Of a DNA stretch of 64,000 nt, positions 34,586 through 42,856 are shown one piece after another (within the stretch, counting starts at the first letter, position 1; the number at the start of each line of letters is the position of its first letter). Where the stretch lies: assembly GCA_017964005.1 (NCBI GenBank), contig JAGCSR010000038.1, positions 23,126-87,125 on the forward strand, read 5' to 3'. The notes beneath the pieces are model-generated. The model saw only the letters and a list, made by a program, of their open reading frames with translations. It searched no databases and was not told where the DNA came from. Made by a program: the position numbers and the translations under genes. The DNA is from Clostridiales bacterium. GTDB lineage: Bacteria; Bacillota; Clostridia; Saccharofermentanales; Saccharofermentanaceae.

Positions 34586-35395
34586 TTGGATAATTACGTT
34601 GACGAAAGAGACTATAAGCTTCTTGAGAATGACAGGTATACATTCTCTGTTTTGGCGAGGATAATTCGAGGGGAGAATTCTCTTCTCCTGTCTGACCATG
34701 AGAGGATAATAATCTGCTTTACAGGGCAACCGTATCCTGTCTGGATATGGACGCCGGATGACGCCTCGGAAGATGAGATGGAGCGTGCCTACAGATTGGC
34801 AGGAGAGAATGGTCTTTTGGACGGCGAACATCACTTCAACATGAAGTATGAGCTTGCGGAGTTCTTCATTAGCAGGGCTAAGTCGGAAGGGATCGTTTTC
34901 GATATCACGATGAATATGTATGCATACGATTGTCCGGAACCGATCGCACCCCGAGATCCTGCGGAAGGTGAGATGCATAAGTGCACCGGAGAAGATCTTG
35001 ATGCGGCTGTGGATTTCTTCGAGGACTTCTTCAATGCCGTGGGTATAGATAAGCAGAGCCGGGAAGAATACCGGACCATGGCAGAAGAAAATATTGCGGA
35101 CGGTTATCTGTATCTTTGGAAGGATCCTTCGGGAAGATTCGTGTCCAGCTGCAACTGGCATCCCGCCAACGACCTGGCATCCATCGGGCTGGTGTATACG
35201 CGCAACGAGGAACGCAGAAAGCATTACGCCGAACATCTTGTCTATCAGGTCACCATGATCGCAAAGGATGCAGGCTACACTCCCATGCTCTATACGGACG
35301 CGGACTATACGGCTTCCAACGCATGTTACGAGAAGATCGGGTATGTCCTGAGGGGGAAGCTCTGTACTGTTGGTATCAGTCACAGTGATGACTGA
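34586..35395 (+). CDS. GNAT family N-acetyltransferase (two-domain)
   Basis: 269 residues from a TTG start 11 nt after the SLH gene's stop. The C-terminal half holds the GNAT core: LASIGLVYTRNEERRKHYAEHLVYQVTMIAKDAGYTPMLYTDADYTASNACYEKIGYVLRGK. The N-terminal 130 residues are a second, poorly conserved half (ILPLVVCRQ-like pattern absent). It is cytoplasmic. Two GNAT genes follow the SLH gene in a row here, and the same SLH-GNAT order is seen at 5271-8815, although these GNATs are of different subfamilies. Confidence 0.83.
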   Translation: MDNYVDERDYKLLENDRYTFSVLARIIRGENSLLLSDHERIIICFTGQPYPVWIWTPDDASEDEMERAYRLAGENGLLDGEHHFNMKYELAEFFISRAKSEGIVFDITMNMYAYDCPEPIAPRDPAEGEMHKCTGEDLDAAVDFFEDFFNAVGIDKQSREEYRTMAEENIADGYLYLWKDPSGRFVSSCNWHPANDLASIGLVYTRNEERRKHYAEHLVYQVTMIAKDAGYTPMLYTDADYTASNACYEKIGYVLRGKLCTVGISHSDD

Positions 35396-35407
35396 GGGAG
35401 GTTTGAC

Positions 35408-35941
35408 ATGAAGCTGGTATTCCCTGATATAACTTACAAAGACAAAGCGATTGACTACATAGACGAGTTCTATGAATACGGATCTGAGATCAACGGGAGC
35501 GGAGGGCTGGACCGGTATCTCAGGGAATGGAATTCCACTTACGAAGAGTGGCTCAAGAAGGTCCTTAAAGATATGGATATAGCCAATATAGAAGAATCGA
35601 GGGTTCCGGCTCTTACGTATTTTTATGTGCGCGAAGAAGATGACAGGATCGTCGGCATGGTCAATATCCGTCTGGCATTAAACGACTTCCTTCGTTCGGA
35701 GGGCGGGCATATCGGGTATTCGGTAAGACCCACCGAGAGGCGTCGACATTATGCTACGGAGATGCTCAAGGCCGCATTGAAGGTCACTGATACCATCGGG
35801 ATAAAAGACGTCCTGGTCTCGTGCGACAAGGACAACGCCGCGTCGGCCGGAGTTATCAAGAACTGCGGCGGAGTCTTCAGGAACGAAGTCTATTGCGAGA
35901 GTTTCCAAGAGACGCTGCATATGTATGTGATCAGAAGATAA
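35408..35941 (+). CDS. GNAT family N-acetyltransferase
   Basis: 177 residues. Its start KLVFPDITYKDKAIDYIDEFYEYGSEINGSGGLDRYL and the phrase FYVREEDDRIVGMVNIRLALNDFL identify the YwnH-like 'GNAT, predicted acetyltransferase' family. The acetyl-CoA loop is GHIGYSVRPTERRRHYATEMLKAALKVTDTIG, followed by VSCDKDNAASAGVIKNCGGVFRNEVY. GAGGGAGG precedes the ATG, 12 nt after the upstream GNAT stop. The family's acceptors are unknown. Confidence 0.88.
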   Translation: MKLVFPDITYKDKAIDYIDEFYEYGSEINGSGGLDRYLREWNSTYEEWLKKVLKDMDIANIEESRVPALTYFYVREEDDRIVGMVNIRLALNDFLRSEGGHIGYSVRPTERRRHYATEMLKAALKVTDTIGIKDVLVSCDKDNAASAGVIKNCGGVFRNEVYCESFQETLHMYVIRR

Positions 35942-35946
35942 TTTCT

Positions 35947-37569
35947 TTATTTACCGTAGTGATATGCCTTGCTGTAGTTCTCGTCCATATAGACATCAGC
36001 GGAAAACTTACTGAGGTTATATACGGATGACCACTGTGTAAAGTTGGCCTGGCTTACATCATCCAGCAGATCTCTTGCCTGTTCGGCAGTTAAAGTATTG
36101 TTTGCCAAAGCCAGCTTTTTTTGCAGGACCGGAAGTCTCCAATCGGCTTCTTCGTCGAAGCGGTCGCCGGGGGTTACGACAGAGTTTGTTACGGCATTCA
36201 GTTCGTTGACATACATCTCGTCATCCATCCATTCGACTACCACTGAGCGCCCCGATTTGTCCGCGATGAACAGGTGCTGGGAGACATTGTTGTGGGTGTG
36301 GATGTCGTAGTTCCCCAGGAGAGCTACGGCATCGTCAACAGTGGCGCAGCGGTCGAGCAGGACGCGGATGGCAGTATAGATGAACAGGTCGTCTTTATAT
36401 CCATTCTGATGAAGTTCGCCGATGGCCAGTTCGAGTGTGCTTACGCCCAGACCTTTCTCGTTGACTCCGTCCAATACAACATAAGGGGTTGCGGCCATCA
36501 TGAACCTGCCGAGAGGTGAATCCGGGTCGATCTCGTCAGTGCCTCTTCCGATCCCGAGTACGGCAAGATCTGCCATGGCATACGATGCGTAACCGTCGGG
36601 AGGATCCATATATATCATGACCGCATCGGTCTCGGGATATTCGAAGTTGCGCCCGAAGAGGACGTCTCCTTCGGGAGTCTTTGCCGAGAAAGACGAGCAC
36701 GCGTACCTGCCCGAATCGAGAGTGATGGGACACAAGCCGTGATACTCGGCTCTGCTGATCCAGTCAAGTAATTCCGGGTCAGAGGTGATGTTTGCCGCAA
36801 GCATATCGTCAAGTTTTAACTGTCCCTTGTACTCCATGTAGTAGACGCCGACATCGTCTTTCCTGATGTTGCACATGGCTCCGAATTGTCTGTTGAACAG
36901 GATGGCGAAGATAATGAACGCCGTGACCGGCACGATCACTACAATGATCAATGCGATCTTCAGAACTGACTGTCTTGATATTATCGAGATCCATAAGATC
37001 AAGGCAGCGATAAGGAGCACAGTTCCCAAGATTAAGGCAACGGTCCTTACGATCTTTATCGTCTCGGCATCAGTCGAAGTCACCTCGACAAAATAAACGG
37101 ATATGGAGCTTCGGATCAGGTCTTTCTCTTCTTCGGTAACTTCATAACCGTCCATTGTCTTTGCCAGTGACTCCATATAGGAGATCATGAAAGATTCTGT
37201 CTCTTCCTTCATCCAATCCGGAGTTTTTCCGACTGTGCCTGTCAGTGTAACAGTAAAATTTCCCAGGGTATTAGAGTCGAACTTCTTACTGATATTGTAT
37301 GGCATGATGATTCGCATGTAAGTATCATCATCGCAGCTAAAGACCCATTTGTTATAGTCGTAAGAGAATTTTCCAGTATCTTCGGAATAAACAACAAAGG
37401 GTGACAGATTATCTTCGTTCGCCCGGATATGAACGGTCTTGCCGACGGTCTCATCCGTAAAGGTACTAACGTCGTCTGACGGAGTAAGTGACCTTACGAA
37501 CAGTCCCGCAAGGATTGCGCATATGCCAAGGACTGTAATGATTGATGCGGTTATTATCTTCTTCTTCAT
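35947..37569 (-). CDS. Membrane-anchored Ntn-type amide hydrolase (choloylglycine hydrolase / C45-like)
   Basis: 540 residues in one frame. Helix 1 (residues about 5-27) leads to an extracytoplasmic region (30-170), then helices at about 174-195 and 202-224, then the catalytic domain (230-540). The nucleophile is Cys291 in SGRYACSSFSAKTPEG, with Arg307 in GRNFEYPETD, followed by VLDGVNEKGLGVSTLELA, NNVSQHLFIADKSGRSVVVEW and NAVTNSVVTPGD. These match the linear-amide C-N hydrolase superfamily. In soluble relatives the Cys becomes N-terminal; here it is internal, so self-cleavage before Cys291 would be needed. The catalytic domain should lie outside the membrane. A frameshifted paralogue is at 24405-26038. 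Confidence 0.87.
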   Translation of the reverse strand: MKKKIITASIITVLGICAILAGLFVRSLTPSDDVSTFTDETVGKTVHIRANEDNLSPFVVYSEDTGKFSYDYNKWVFSCDDDTYMRIIMPYNISKKFDSNTLGNFTVTLTGTVGKTPDWMKEETESFMISYMESLAKTMDGYEVTEEEKDLIRSSISVYFVEVTSTDAETIKIVRTVALILGTVLLIAALILWISIISRQSVLKIALIIVVIVPVTAFIIFAILFNRQFGAMCNIRKDDVGVYYMEYKGQLKLDDMLAANITSDPELLDWISRAEYHGLCPITLDSGRYACSSFSAKTPEGDVLFGRNFEYPETDAVMIYMDPPDGYASYAMADLAVLGIGRGTDEIDPDSPLGRFMMAATPYVVLDGVNEKGLGVSTLELAIGELHQNGYKDDLFIYTAIRVLLDRCATVDDAVALLGNYDIHTHNNVSQHLFIADKSGRSVVVEWMDDEMYVNELNAVTNSVVTPGDRFDEEADWRLPVLQKKLALANNTLTAEQARDLLDDVSQANFTQWSSVYNLSKFSADVYMDENYSKAYHYGK

Positions 37570-37603
37570 GAACAGATTCCCCTCAAGTGTTATCCCCGAC
37601 AGG

Positions 37604-37609
37604 ATTATA
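37604..37609 (-). promoter_or_regulatory. Extended -10 promoter of the acylase gene (minus strand)
   Basis: On the minus strand TGTTATAAT, about 35 nt before the start of the gene ending at 35947. Confidence 0.55.
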
Positions 37610-37621
37610 ACATGACTCCCC

Positions 37622-37643
37622 TTCGAAAAATAAATTTTTCGAA
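37622..37643. promoter_or_regulatory. 22-bp perfect palindrome between divergent genes
   Basis: TTCGAAAAAT and ATTTTTCGAA flank a two-base centre. It lies between the minus-strand -10 at 37604 and the plus-strand -10 at 37663, where the two -35 regions would be, so it is well placed as an operator. Confidence 0.5.
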
Positions 37644-37662
37644 CAGAACGGTCTTTTGCATA

Positions 37663-37671
37663 TGATAAAAT
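37663..37671 (+). promoter_or_regulatory. Extended -10 promoter of the PAF-acetylhydrolase-like gene
   Basis: TGATAAAAT, 41 nt before the start at 37713. Confidence 0.5.
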
Positions 37672-37712
37672 ATCTTTATCAAAGATATAAATGACATCAA
37701 CGGGGGAAAACG

Positions 37713-38855
37713 ATGAGCAGTAAGCCGAAGCCTACGGGAAGATATCCGGTCGGAACAAGGACATTCACTGTATATAACACGCGCAAAGAGGAACTGGATC
37801 TGAAGGGCGATTCTATGCGCCATATTCCTGCAAGGATCTATTACCCTGCGCCGGTCGATCTGGACACCGGTTATGTCAAAGCGGAAAGCCTGTCGAGAAG
37901 TGAGGCGCAGGGGATCCGGAAAGTGTTCATGATCCCCGTAAACTACGATAAGATCAGTTCCGACGGAAGCAACGAGGCCGAATGTTATATCGATCCGCCT
38001 TTCGCGGAAGGGGAGAAGTTTCCGCTGATCGTTTTCAACCACGGATACTTCAGTTATATCGAAGGCAATTCCTATCTTCTAATCGAACTTGCATCCCACG
38101 GCTATATCGTGCTGTCCGTCGGGCACCCTTATGAAGCGGTAAGCACGGACTTTGACGACGGCACGTATATCCTTGCGGATAAGTCCCTGTCGAGGAAGAT
38201 GTATCATCCGTTCTTAGGCGGACTTCTTGCCGCTTCGAAACTCGTGAAGATGAAGGGCACTCTCGAAGAACAGGCGGCGGCTTTCGATGTGTTCCAGAAT
38301 AAGTACTGCACATTCATTAAGCACCGTGTAGACGAGTGGATCAAGGATACCGCTTTTGCTGTAGATCATGTAAGGAAGACCATGGCGGATAAGATCGACT
38401 TTACGAACGGCATAGGGTGTGCGGGGCACTCGAACGGAGGTGCGGTAGCGTATTCCCTGTGCCTTAATGACGACGACTACACCTGCGGGATCAATATAGA
38501 CGGAGGACTTTTCGGCGACTATAAGGACAAGACGATGCATAAGCCATTTATGCAGCTGTCCTGTAAGGATAACGAGAATGTCGTAACAAGAGGTTACCTG
38601 CGTCACACGGCCCCCGCATATAAGGTCCTTGTGAGAGACATGAAGCATATGGGTTTTGCGGATATTAAGTATGCAATGAAGCCCGGTGCAACGGTGGGAA
38701 AACTGGATCCGGATCTGGCTCACAGGTATACCTGCAAAAGCTATCTGGAATTCTTCGATTGTTATCTCAAGAAAGCGAAGGATAAACCTGATCTTGCAAG
38801 TGATGATGTGATAACAGTTACGGAATTTGCACCTGATACAGAAATGAAGGGATAG
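37713..38855 (+). CDS. Platelet-activating-factor acetylhydrolase-like alpha/beta hydrolase
   Basis: 380 residues. It begins like the PAF-AH isoform II family (GRYPVGTRTFTVYNTRKEE, RHIPARIYYPAP), then PLIVFNHGYFSYIEGNSYLLIELASHGYIVLSVGHPYEA with its oxyanion region, and the nucleophile motif GHSNGG at residues 238-243 (Ser240). A catalytic Asp probably lies in NIDGGLFGD and the His in VRDMKHMGFAD. No signal peptide, so cytoplasmic. It could deacylate phospholipid or other short-chain esters. GGGGGA precedes the start. Confidence 0.85.
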   Translation: MSSKPKPTGRYPVGTRTFTVYNTRKEELDLKGDSMRHIPARIYYPAPVDLDTGYVKAESLSRSEAQGIRKVFMIPVNYDKISSDGSNEAECYIDPPFAEGEKFPLIVFNHGYFSYIEGNSYLLIELASHGYIVLSVGHPYEAVSTDFDDGTYILADKSLSRKMYHPFLGGLLAASKLVKMKGTLEEQAAAFDVFQNKYCTFIKHRVDEWIKDTAFAVDHVRKTMADKIDFTNGIGCAGHSNGGAVAYSLCLNDDDYTCGINIDGGLFGDYKDKTMHKPFMQLSCKDNENVVTRGYLRHTAPAYKVLVRDMKHMGFADIKYAMKPGATVGKLDPDLAHRYTCKSYLEFFDCYLKKAKDKPDLASDDVITVTEFAPDTEMKG

Positions 38856-38859
38856 AGAA

Positions 38860-39009
38860 ATGAGTACAGTTATGGATTATGCAAAGATGGCAGCGGAGAC
38901 CGTGTTAATCCTCGCTGCGATCATAGCCTATGCGATGAGCTTACTCCCTTATATACACCGGCATCTCAAGATACTCGCGCTTCTCGGAGAAGAACGTGCC
39001 CTGTGTTAA
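38860..39009 (+). CDS. Short membrane peptide, possibly a truncated gene
   Basis: 49 residues from ATG 38860, with AGAGAA upstream and starting 4 nt after the hydrolase stop: MSTVMDYAKMAAETVLILAA, then a hydrophobic stretch AIIAYAMSLLPYI. The last 69 nt overlap the end of the convergent GH31 gene. The N-terminus reads like a real membrane helix, while the tail after about residue 30 looks like out-of-frame GH31 sequence. Possibly the 5' remnant of a gene cut by a rearrangement. Confidence 0.35.
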   Translation: MSTVMDYAKMAAETVLILAAIIAYAMSLLPYIHRHLKILALLGEERALC

Positions 39010-40938
39010 GACCCGCCGGTCCTTCCCGTCAACTGATACCCAGGTTCCCTCAGGAAGATAGAATTCCACCGTGCCGTCTTCTTCGAATACAGGTGCTGCT
39101 AAGATCTTATCTCCCAGCATATATTGTCTGTCCAGGAATGCGCAGACCGGGTCGTCCTGATACTCCAGGACCATTGGGCGCATTACCGGGAGTCCGTACT
39201 GCGAGGCTTCATCCCGGGCCTTGTCTATATACGGCATCAGGGACTTCTTGAGATCTGTATAATGCTTTACCACTTCCACCGATTCTTCATCATAGTTCCA
39301 CGGCACCCTGTAAGAAGAACTTCCGTGAAGACGGCTGTGTGAACTCAATAGTCCGAAAGCAGCCCAGCGCTTGTAAACATCAGGTGTTGATGTATCTTCG
39401 AATCCTCCGATATCGTGGCTCCAGTAAGCAAATCCCGAGAGCATGAGGGACAGTCCGCCTCTTATAGTCTGTTCCATTGACTGGTAGTCGGAGTGGCAGT
39501 CGCCGCCCCAGTGGACCGGGAACTTCTGGCATCCCGCGGTGGCGCTCCTTGCGAACACTATCGCTTCTTCTTCGCCCTTTGTATCTTTGAGCAGATCGAA
39601 AACCGTCTTGTTGTAAAGATACGTGTAGTAGTTTCTCATCCGCTTCGGGTCCTGTCCACCCGCGTACATAACATCTTCTGTCGGTATCCTCTCGCCGAAG
39701 TCAGTCTTAAAGCAATCGACCCCCATATCAAGGAGAGCCTTGAGCTTGTCCTGATACCAATGTGCCGCGTCTGAGTTGGTGAAGTCCACTATCCCCATTC
39801 CTGCCTGCCAAAGATCGTTCTGCCAAACGCTGCCGTCCCGCTTCCTGATGAGATAACCGTTCTTTGCCGCCTCGTCGAAAAGCTCCGATTGCTGGGCGAT
39901 ATAAGGGTTGATCCAGACACATACATGAAGGCCTCTGTCGTGGAGTTTTGCGATGAGTCCTTCAGGGTCCGGGAACATGTCCTTATCCCAGCAGAAGTTG
40001 CACCAGTGGCTGTCTTTCATCCAGAAGCAGTCGAAGTGAAATACGGACAGGTAGATCCCGCGGTCGCGCATCCCGTCGACGAAAGACAGCACGGTCTCCT
40101 CATCGTAGTCTGTCGTAAAGGAAGTTGACAGCCACAGCCCGAAGGACCAGTCAGGGATCTTCGGAGGTCTGCCGGTAAGACCTGTATAGAGAGTAATTAC
40201 ATCCTTCATGGAATCTCCTGCGAAAAGGAAATAATCAAGGCACTCGCCGGCAACGGAGAATTGGACTTTTGATACGTTCTCGGATGCGGCTTCGAAGCTG
40301 ATCTCCTCGGTGTGGTTTACGAACACGCCCAGGTTGTTGTCCGTAATATAGAAGGGGATATTCTTGTATGCCTGTTCGGAGAATGTTCCTCCGTCTTTGT
40401 TGATGATATCGATGCTCTGCCCGTTCCTGATGAAGCTGCCGAAGCGTTCGCCGAGCCCGTATACGTGTTCTCCCACACGAAGGTCCAGTTGTTCTCTCAT
40501 GAAGGAACCATTGCTGCCGTCGATATAGGCAAGGGCGCCCTCACGTGAGGACGTTATCCTGCGTCCCGAACGTTTGAGCACATAGCCGTAATTGTCTTTA
40601 TCTATCGTAAGAGTAGAATCGCCGCTTGCAACGGTAATGGTATTCTCATCTTCCTCGACCTTGAGCGCGGCACTTCCTTCGGTGAGATCAAAATAAGAAG
40701 GCTCAAGAGAGTTGTCGCCCTTGAAGTGGTATGTCCTTATATGGAAAACATTCTCATAAGGAGATGAGATCTCCATCGTTATATAGGGACCGCTTAAGGT
40801 CATGCCCTTGCCGGTGATATAGAATGTCGGCATCGTAAGCGTTATCCTGTCAGGGTCTGTCTTAACGAACCTTACCTGCCTTGCAGGGTGGATATCAAAA
40901 CCTTCTGCCGTAAGCCATGCGCCGTTGGTAAATCTCAT
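38941..40938 (-). CDS. Glycoside hydrolase family 31, alpha-xylosidase-like
   Basis: 665 residues. The catalytic TIM barrel contains the family-31 nucleophile Asp413 in CFKTDFGE and the regions PDWSFGLWLSTSFTTDY, FHFDCFWM, HVCVWINPYIAQ, FARSATAGCQKFPVHWGGD and LSGFAYWSHDIGGFE. The KTDFGE form is typical of alpha-xylosidases of the YicI type, not of alpha-glucosidases, which have DM(N/D)E. No signal peptide, so it should act in the cytoplasm on imported xylose-capped oligosaccharides, for example from xyloglucan. Its gene is alone and divergent from the tautomerase gene. Confidence 0.9.
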   Translation of the reverse strand: MRFTNGAWLTAEGFDIHPARQVRFVKTDPDRITLTMPTFYITGKGMTLSGPYITMEISSPYENVFHIRTYHFKGDNSLEPSYFDLTEGSAALKVEEDENTITVASGDSTLTIDKDNYGYVLKRSGRRITSSREGALAYIDGSNGSFMREQLDLRVGEHVYGLGERFGSFIRNGQSIDIINKDGGTFSEQAYKNIPFYITDNNLGVFVNHTEEISFEAASENVSKVQFSVAGECLDYFLFAGDSMKDVITLYTGLTGRPPKIPDWSFGLWLSTSFTTDYDEETVLSFVDGMRDRGIYLSVFHFDCFWMKDSHWCNFCWDKDMFPDPEGLIAKLHDRGLHVCVWINPYIAQQSELFDEAAKNGYLIRKRDGSVWQNDLWQAGMGIVDFTNSDAAHWYQDKLKALLDMGVDCFKTDFGERIPTEDVMYAGGQDPKRMRNYYTYLYNKTVFDLLKDTKGEEEAIVFARSATAGCQKFPVHWGGDCHSDYQSMEQTIRGGLSLMLSGFAYWSHDIGGFEDTSTPDVYKRWAAFGLLSSHSRLHGSSSYRVPWNYDEESVEVVKHYTDLKKSLMPYIDKARDEASQYGLPVMRPMVLEYQDDPVCAFLDRQYMLGDKILAAPVFEEDGTVEFYLPEGTWVSVDGKDRRVLTQGTFFSEKREYLEMPVYIRE

Positions 40939-40985
40939 AACATGCTCCTTTGGATCTTACTTTGTGATCTTCCGCATCTTCTGTG

Positions 40986-40994
40986 ATTTTAACA
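40986..40994 (-). promoter_or_regulatory. Extended -10 promoter of the GH31 gene (minus strand)
   Basis: On the minus strand TGTTAAAAT, 48 nt before the GH31 start. Confidence 0.45.
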
Positions 40995-41008
40995 CGAAGG
41001 ATGCATAA

Positions 41009-41017
41009 TGTTATAAT
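41009..41017 (+). promoter_or_regulatory. Extended -10 promoter of the tautomerase gene
   Basis: TGTTATAAT, 38 nt before the start at 41055. Confidence 0.55.
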
Positions 41018-41054
41018 CCGTATTGGAAGTGCTGAAAAATGAAAAGGAGATAAT

Positions 41055-41414
41055 ATGCCGCTGGTAAAAGTTGAGATGCTGAAGGGCAAAGACCCCGAAT
41101 ACAAGAAGACCGTTCTTGACTGTATACATCAGGGACTTATCGATTCTATCGGGATCGAAGACTGGGACAGGTTCCAAAGGATTACGGAGTACGACAGGGA
41201 AGATATGGAATTCCCTTCGTTCAAGACAGACAGCTTCATGATCATCGGGATCAAGTTATTCCCGGGAAGGACAAAGGAACAGAAGGCCGCACTTATCGAG
41301 ACCGTCACGGGTAATCTTAACAAGAGCCTCGGTATCGCTACGTCTGATGTGTTCATAGTAATAGACGAACCGCCTCTCGAGAACTGGGGGATCGGCGGCA
41401 AACAGAAAGGGTAG
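41055..41414 (+). CDS. Tautomerase family protein
   Basis: 119 residues. Start MPLVKVEMLKGKDPEYKKTVLDCIHQGLIDSIGI puts the catalytic proline directly after the initiator Met, as in 4-oxalocrotonate tautomerase-type enzymes. The second half (IGIKLFPGRTKEQKAALIETVTGNLNKSLGIATSDVFIVIDEPPLENWGIGG) repeats the beta-alpha-beta unit, giving the double-length form. Cytoplasmic; physiological substrate unknown. AAAAGGAG precedes the start. The Nudix gene starts 16 nt after its stop and a methyltransferase gene follows, so the three probably form one operon. Confidence 0.87.
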   Translation: MPLVKVEMLKGKDPEYKKTVLDCIHQGLIDSIGIEDWDRFQRITEYDREDMEFPSFKTDSFMIIGIKLFPGRTKEQKAALIETVTGNLNKSLGIATSDVFIVIDEPPLENWGIGGKQKG

Positions 41415-41430
41415 CTTCCGGTATTCTGAT

Positions 41431-41910
41431 ATGCGAAAACTCAAACTCATCAACGACGACTATCTTGGACATTTTGATCATGTCCGTCACGCCTCCAGAG
41501 GCATAGTGATAAAGGAGGGCAAGGTCCTTTTGATCTATGAGAAGAACGAGGATAAATACATTATCCCCGGAGGCGGAACGGAAGACGGTGAGAGTCTTGA
41601 AGAATGCTGCGAGCGTGAGATGTTAGAGGAGACCGGCCTGATCGTCCGGGCAGGGGAGCGCGTGCTTGAAGTGGAAGAACTCTTCTTGAACTGGCAGCAT
41701 TTCCAGCACTACTTTATGTGTGAGATAGTAGAAGATACGGGACGGCAGAACCTTACGGATGCGGAGGTCATTAACGGTGATGAGCCCCGCTGGGTCCCGG
41801 TCGAAGAAGCAAAAGAGATCTTCGGAAGATACGAAGATTACCGCAAGACTTCCGTCGCGGATTACGGGTTGTACAAAAGAGAATATCTGGTATTGCAGGA
41901 ATTGACTTAA
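41431..41910 (+). CDS. Nudix hydrolase
   Basis: 159 residues with a complete Nudix box, Gx5Ex7REUxEExGU, at residues 48-70 (PGGGTEDGESLEE, then CEREMLEETGLIV). The glutamates of REMLEE bind Mg2+. Members hydrolyse nucleoside diphosphates linked to other groups, such as ADP-ribose, NADH or damaged dNTPs. The substrate cannot be read from sequence. It lies between the tautomerase and RNA methyltransferase genes in a tight cluster. Confidence 0.92.
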   Translation: MRKLKLINDDYLGHFDHVRHASRGIVIKEGKVLLIYEKNEDKYIIPGGGTEDGESLEECCEREMLEETGLIVRAGERVLEVEELFLNWQHFQHYFMCEIVEDTGRQNLTDAEVINGDEPRWVPVEEAKEIFGRYEDYRKTSVADYGLYKREYLVLQELT

Positions 41911-41923
41911 CAGGGGAGAAGCA

Positions 41924-42754
41924 ATGGATCTGATCAGGATAAATGATATAAATGCGCAGGAGATGGATATCTTCGCAAGGGCCACTGAGCCGCAGCTGCG
42001 GGAGCAGGGAATCTTCCTGGCAGAGACTGCAGAAGTAATCCTTCGGGCGTTGGAAGCAGGGTACGAGCCGAAGCAGATGCTGGTGGAGACCGAGCGCCTC
42101 GAAGCTGAAGCGCGCCCGGTGTTCGATGCGATAGAGAAACTGTTCGGTAAGGAGATCTTGGAATCTTTGCCCGTATATGTAGCGGACCGCGAAGTCGTGG
42201 TGGAGATGACAGGCCACCATCTGGTCCGGGGCCTTTGGATGATACTGGGACGCAAGCCGGAGACTTCGGTTGGTGAGTTTTTGGCGGACAAGAAACGCAT
42301 CGCGGTCTTAACTGATGTAGTAAATCCTGCCAATGTCGGCGCGATCTTCCGGTCGGCCGCAGCACTCGGAATGGACGGTGTTCTCCTGACTCACGCAACG
42401 GTGGATCCCCTGACCCGCCGTACCGCAAGAGTCAGTATGGGGACAGTGTTCCAGATTCCCTGGGCGCAGGCTTCTTTGGAAGATTCGGAGGGGATGAACC
42501 TTCTGAAGCTCCTCGGTTCCTGCGGATATAAGACCGTTGCGATGGCACTGACTGAAGATTCCGTCGGAGTAGATAATGAGGAGATCAGATCGAACGCAAA
42601 AGTCGCGGTGCTCCTCGGCACGGAAGGCACGGGACTTCCCAAAGATGTCATTGCCGGATGCGACTACAGGGTCATGATCCCCATGCAGCGCGGCGTTGAT
42701 TCTCTGAATGTTGCCGCAGCCAGCGCCATTTGTTTCTGGGAGCTTATGAAGTAG
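41924..42754 (+). CDS. TrmH/SpoU family RNA 2'-O-methyltransferase
   Basis: 276 residues. An N-terminal RNA-binding-like half is followed by a SPOUT domain with its three motifs: DVVNPANVGAIFRSAAALGMDGVLLT, then VAVLLGTEGTGLPKDVI, then MIPMQRGVDSLNVAAASAICFWEL. The enzyme folds a trefoil knot and methylates ribose 2'-OH in rRNA or tRNA using S-adenosylmethionine. The substrate nucleotide is unknown. GGGGAGAA precedes the ATG, 13 nt after the Nudix stop. Confidence 0.92.
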   Translation: MDLIRINDINAQEMDIFARATEPQLREQGIFLAETAEVILRALEAGYEPKQMLVETERLEAEARPVFDAIEKLFGKEILESLPVYVADREVVVEMTGHHLVRGLWMILGRKPETSVGEFLADKKRIAVLTDVVNPANVGAIFRSAAALGMDGVLLTHATVDPLTRRTARVSMGTVFQIPWAQASLEDSEGMNLLKLLGSCGYKTVAMALTEDSVGVDNEEIRSNAKVAVLLGTEGTGLPKDVIAGCDYRVMIPMQRGVDSLNVAAASAICFWELMK

Positions 42755-42798
42755 TTTTGTCCCGAATCCTGATTTTCGAGAACAAGAACACATAGGAA

Positions 42799-42826
42799 GG
42801 GGCTGCCCCTCATGTGAGACAGCCCC
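42799..42826. terminator. Terminator hairpin between convergent genes (GGGGCTG/CAGCCCC type)
   Basis: GGGGCTG (42799-42805) pairs with CAGCCCC (42820-42826), with an inner CTCA/TGAG extension. It is the same hairpin family as at 55021-55049, read from the other strand. Confidence 0.75.
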
Positions 42827-42856
42827 GGAAGATGTTTTAATATTCCCCCCGGATAA

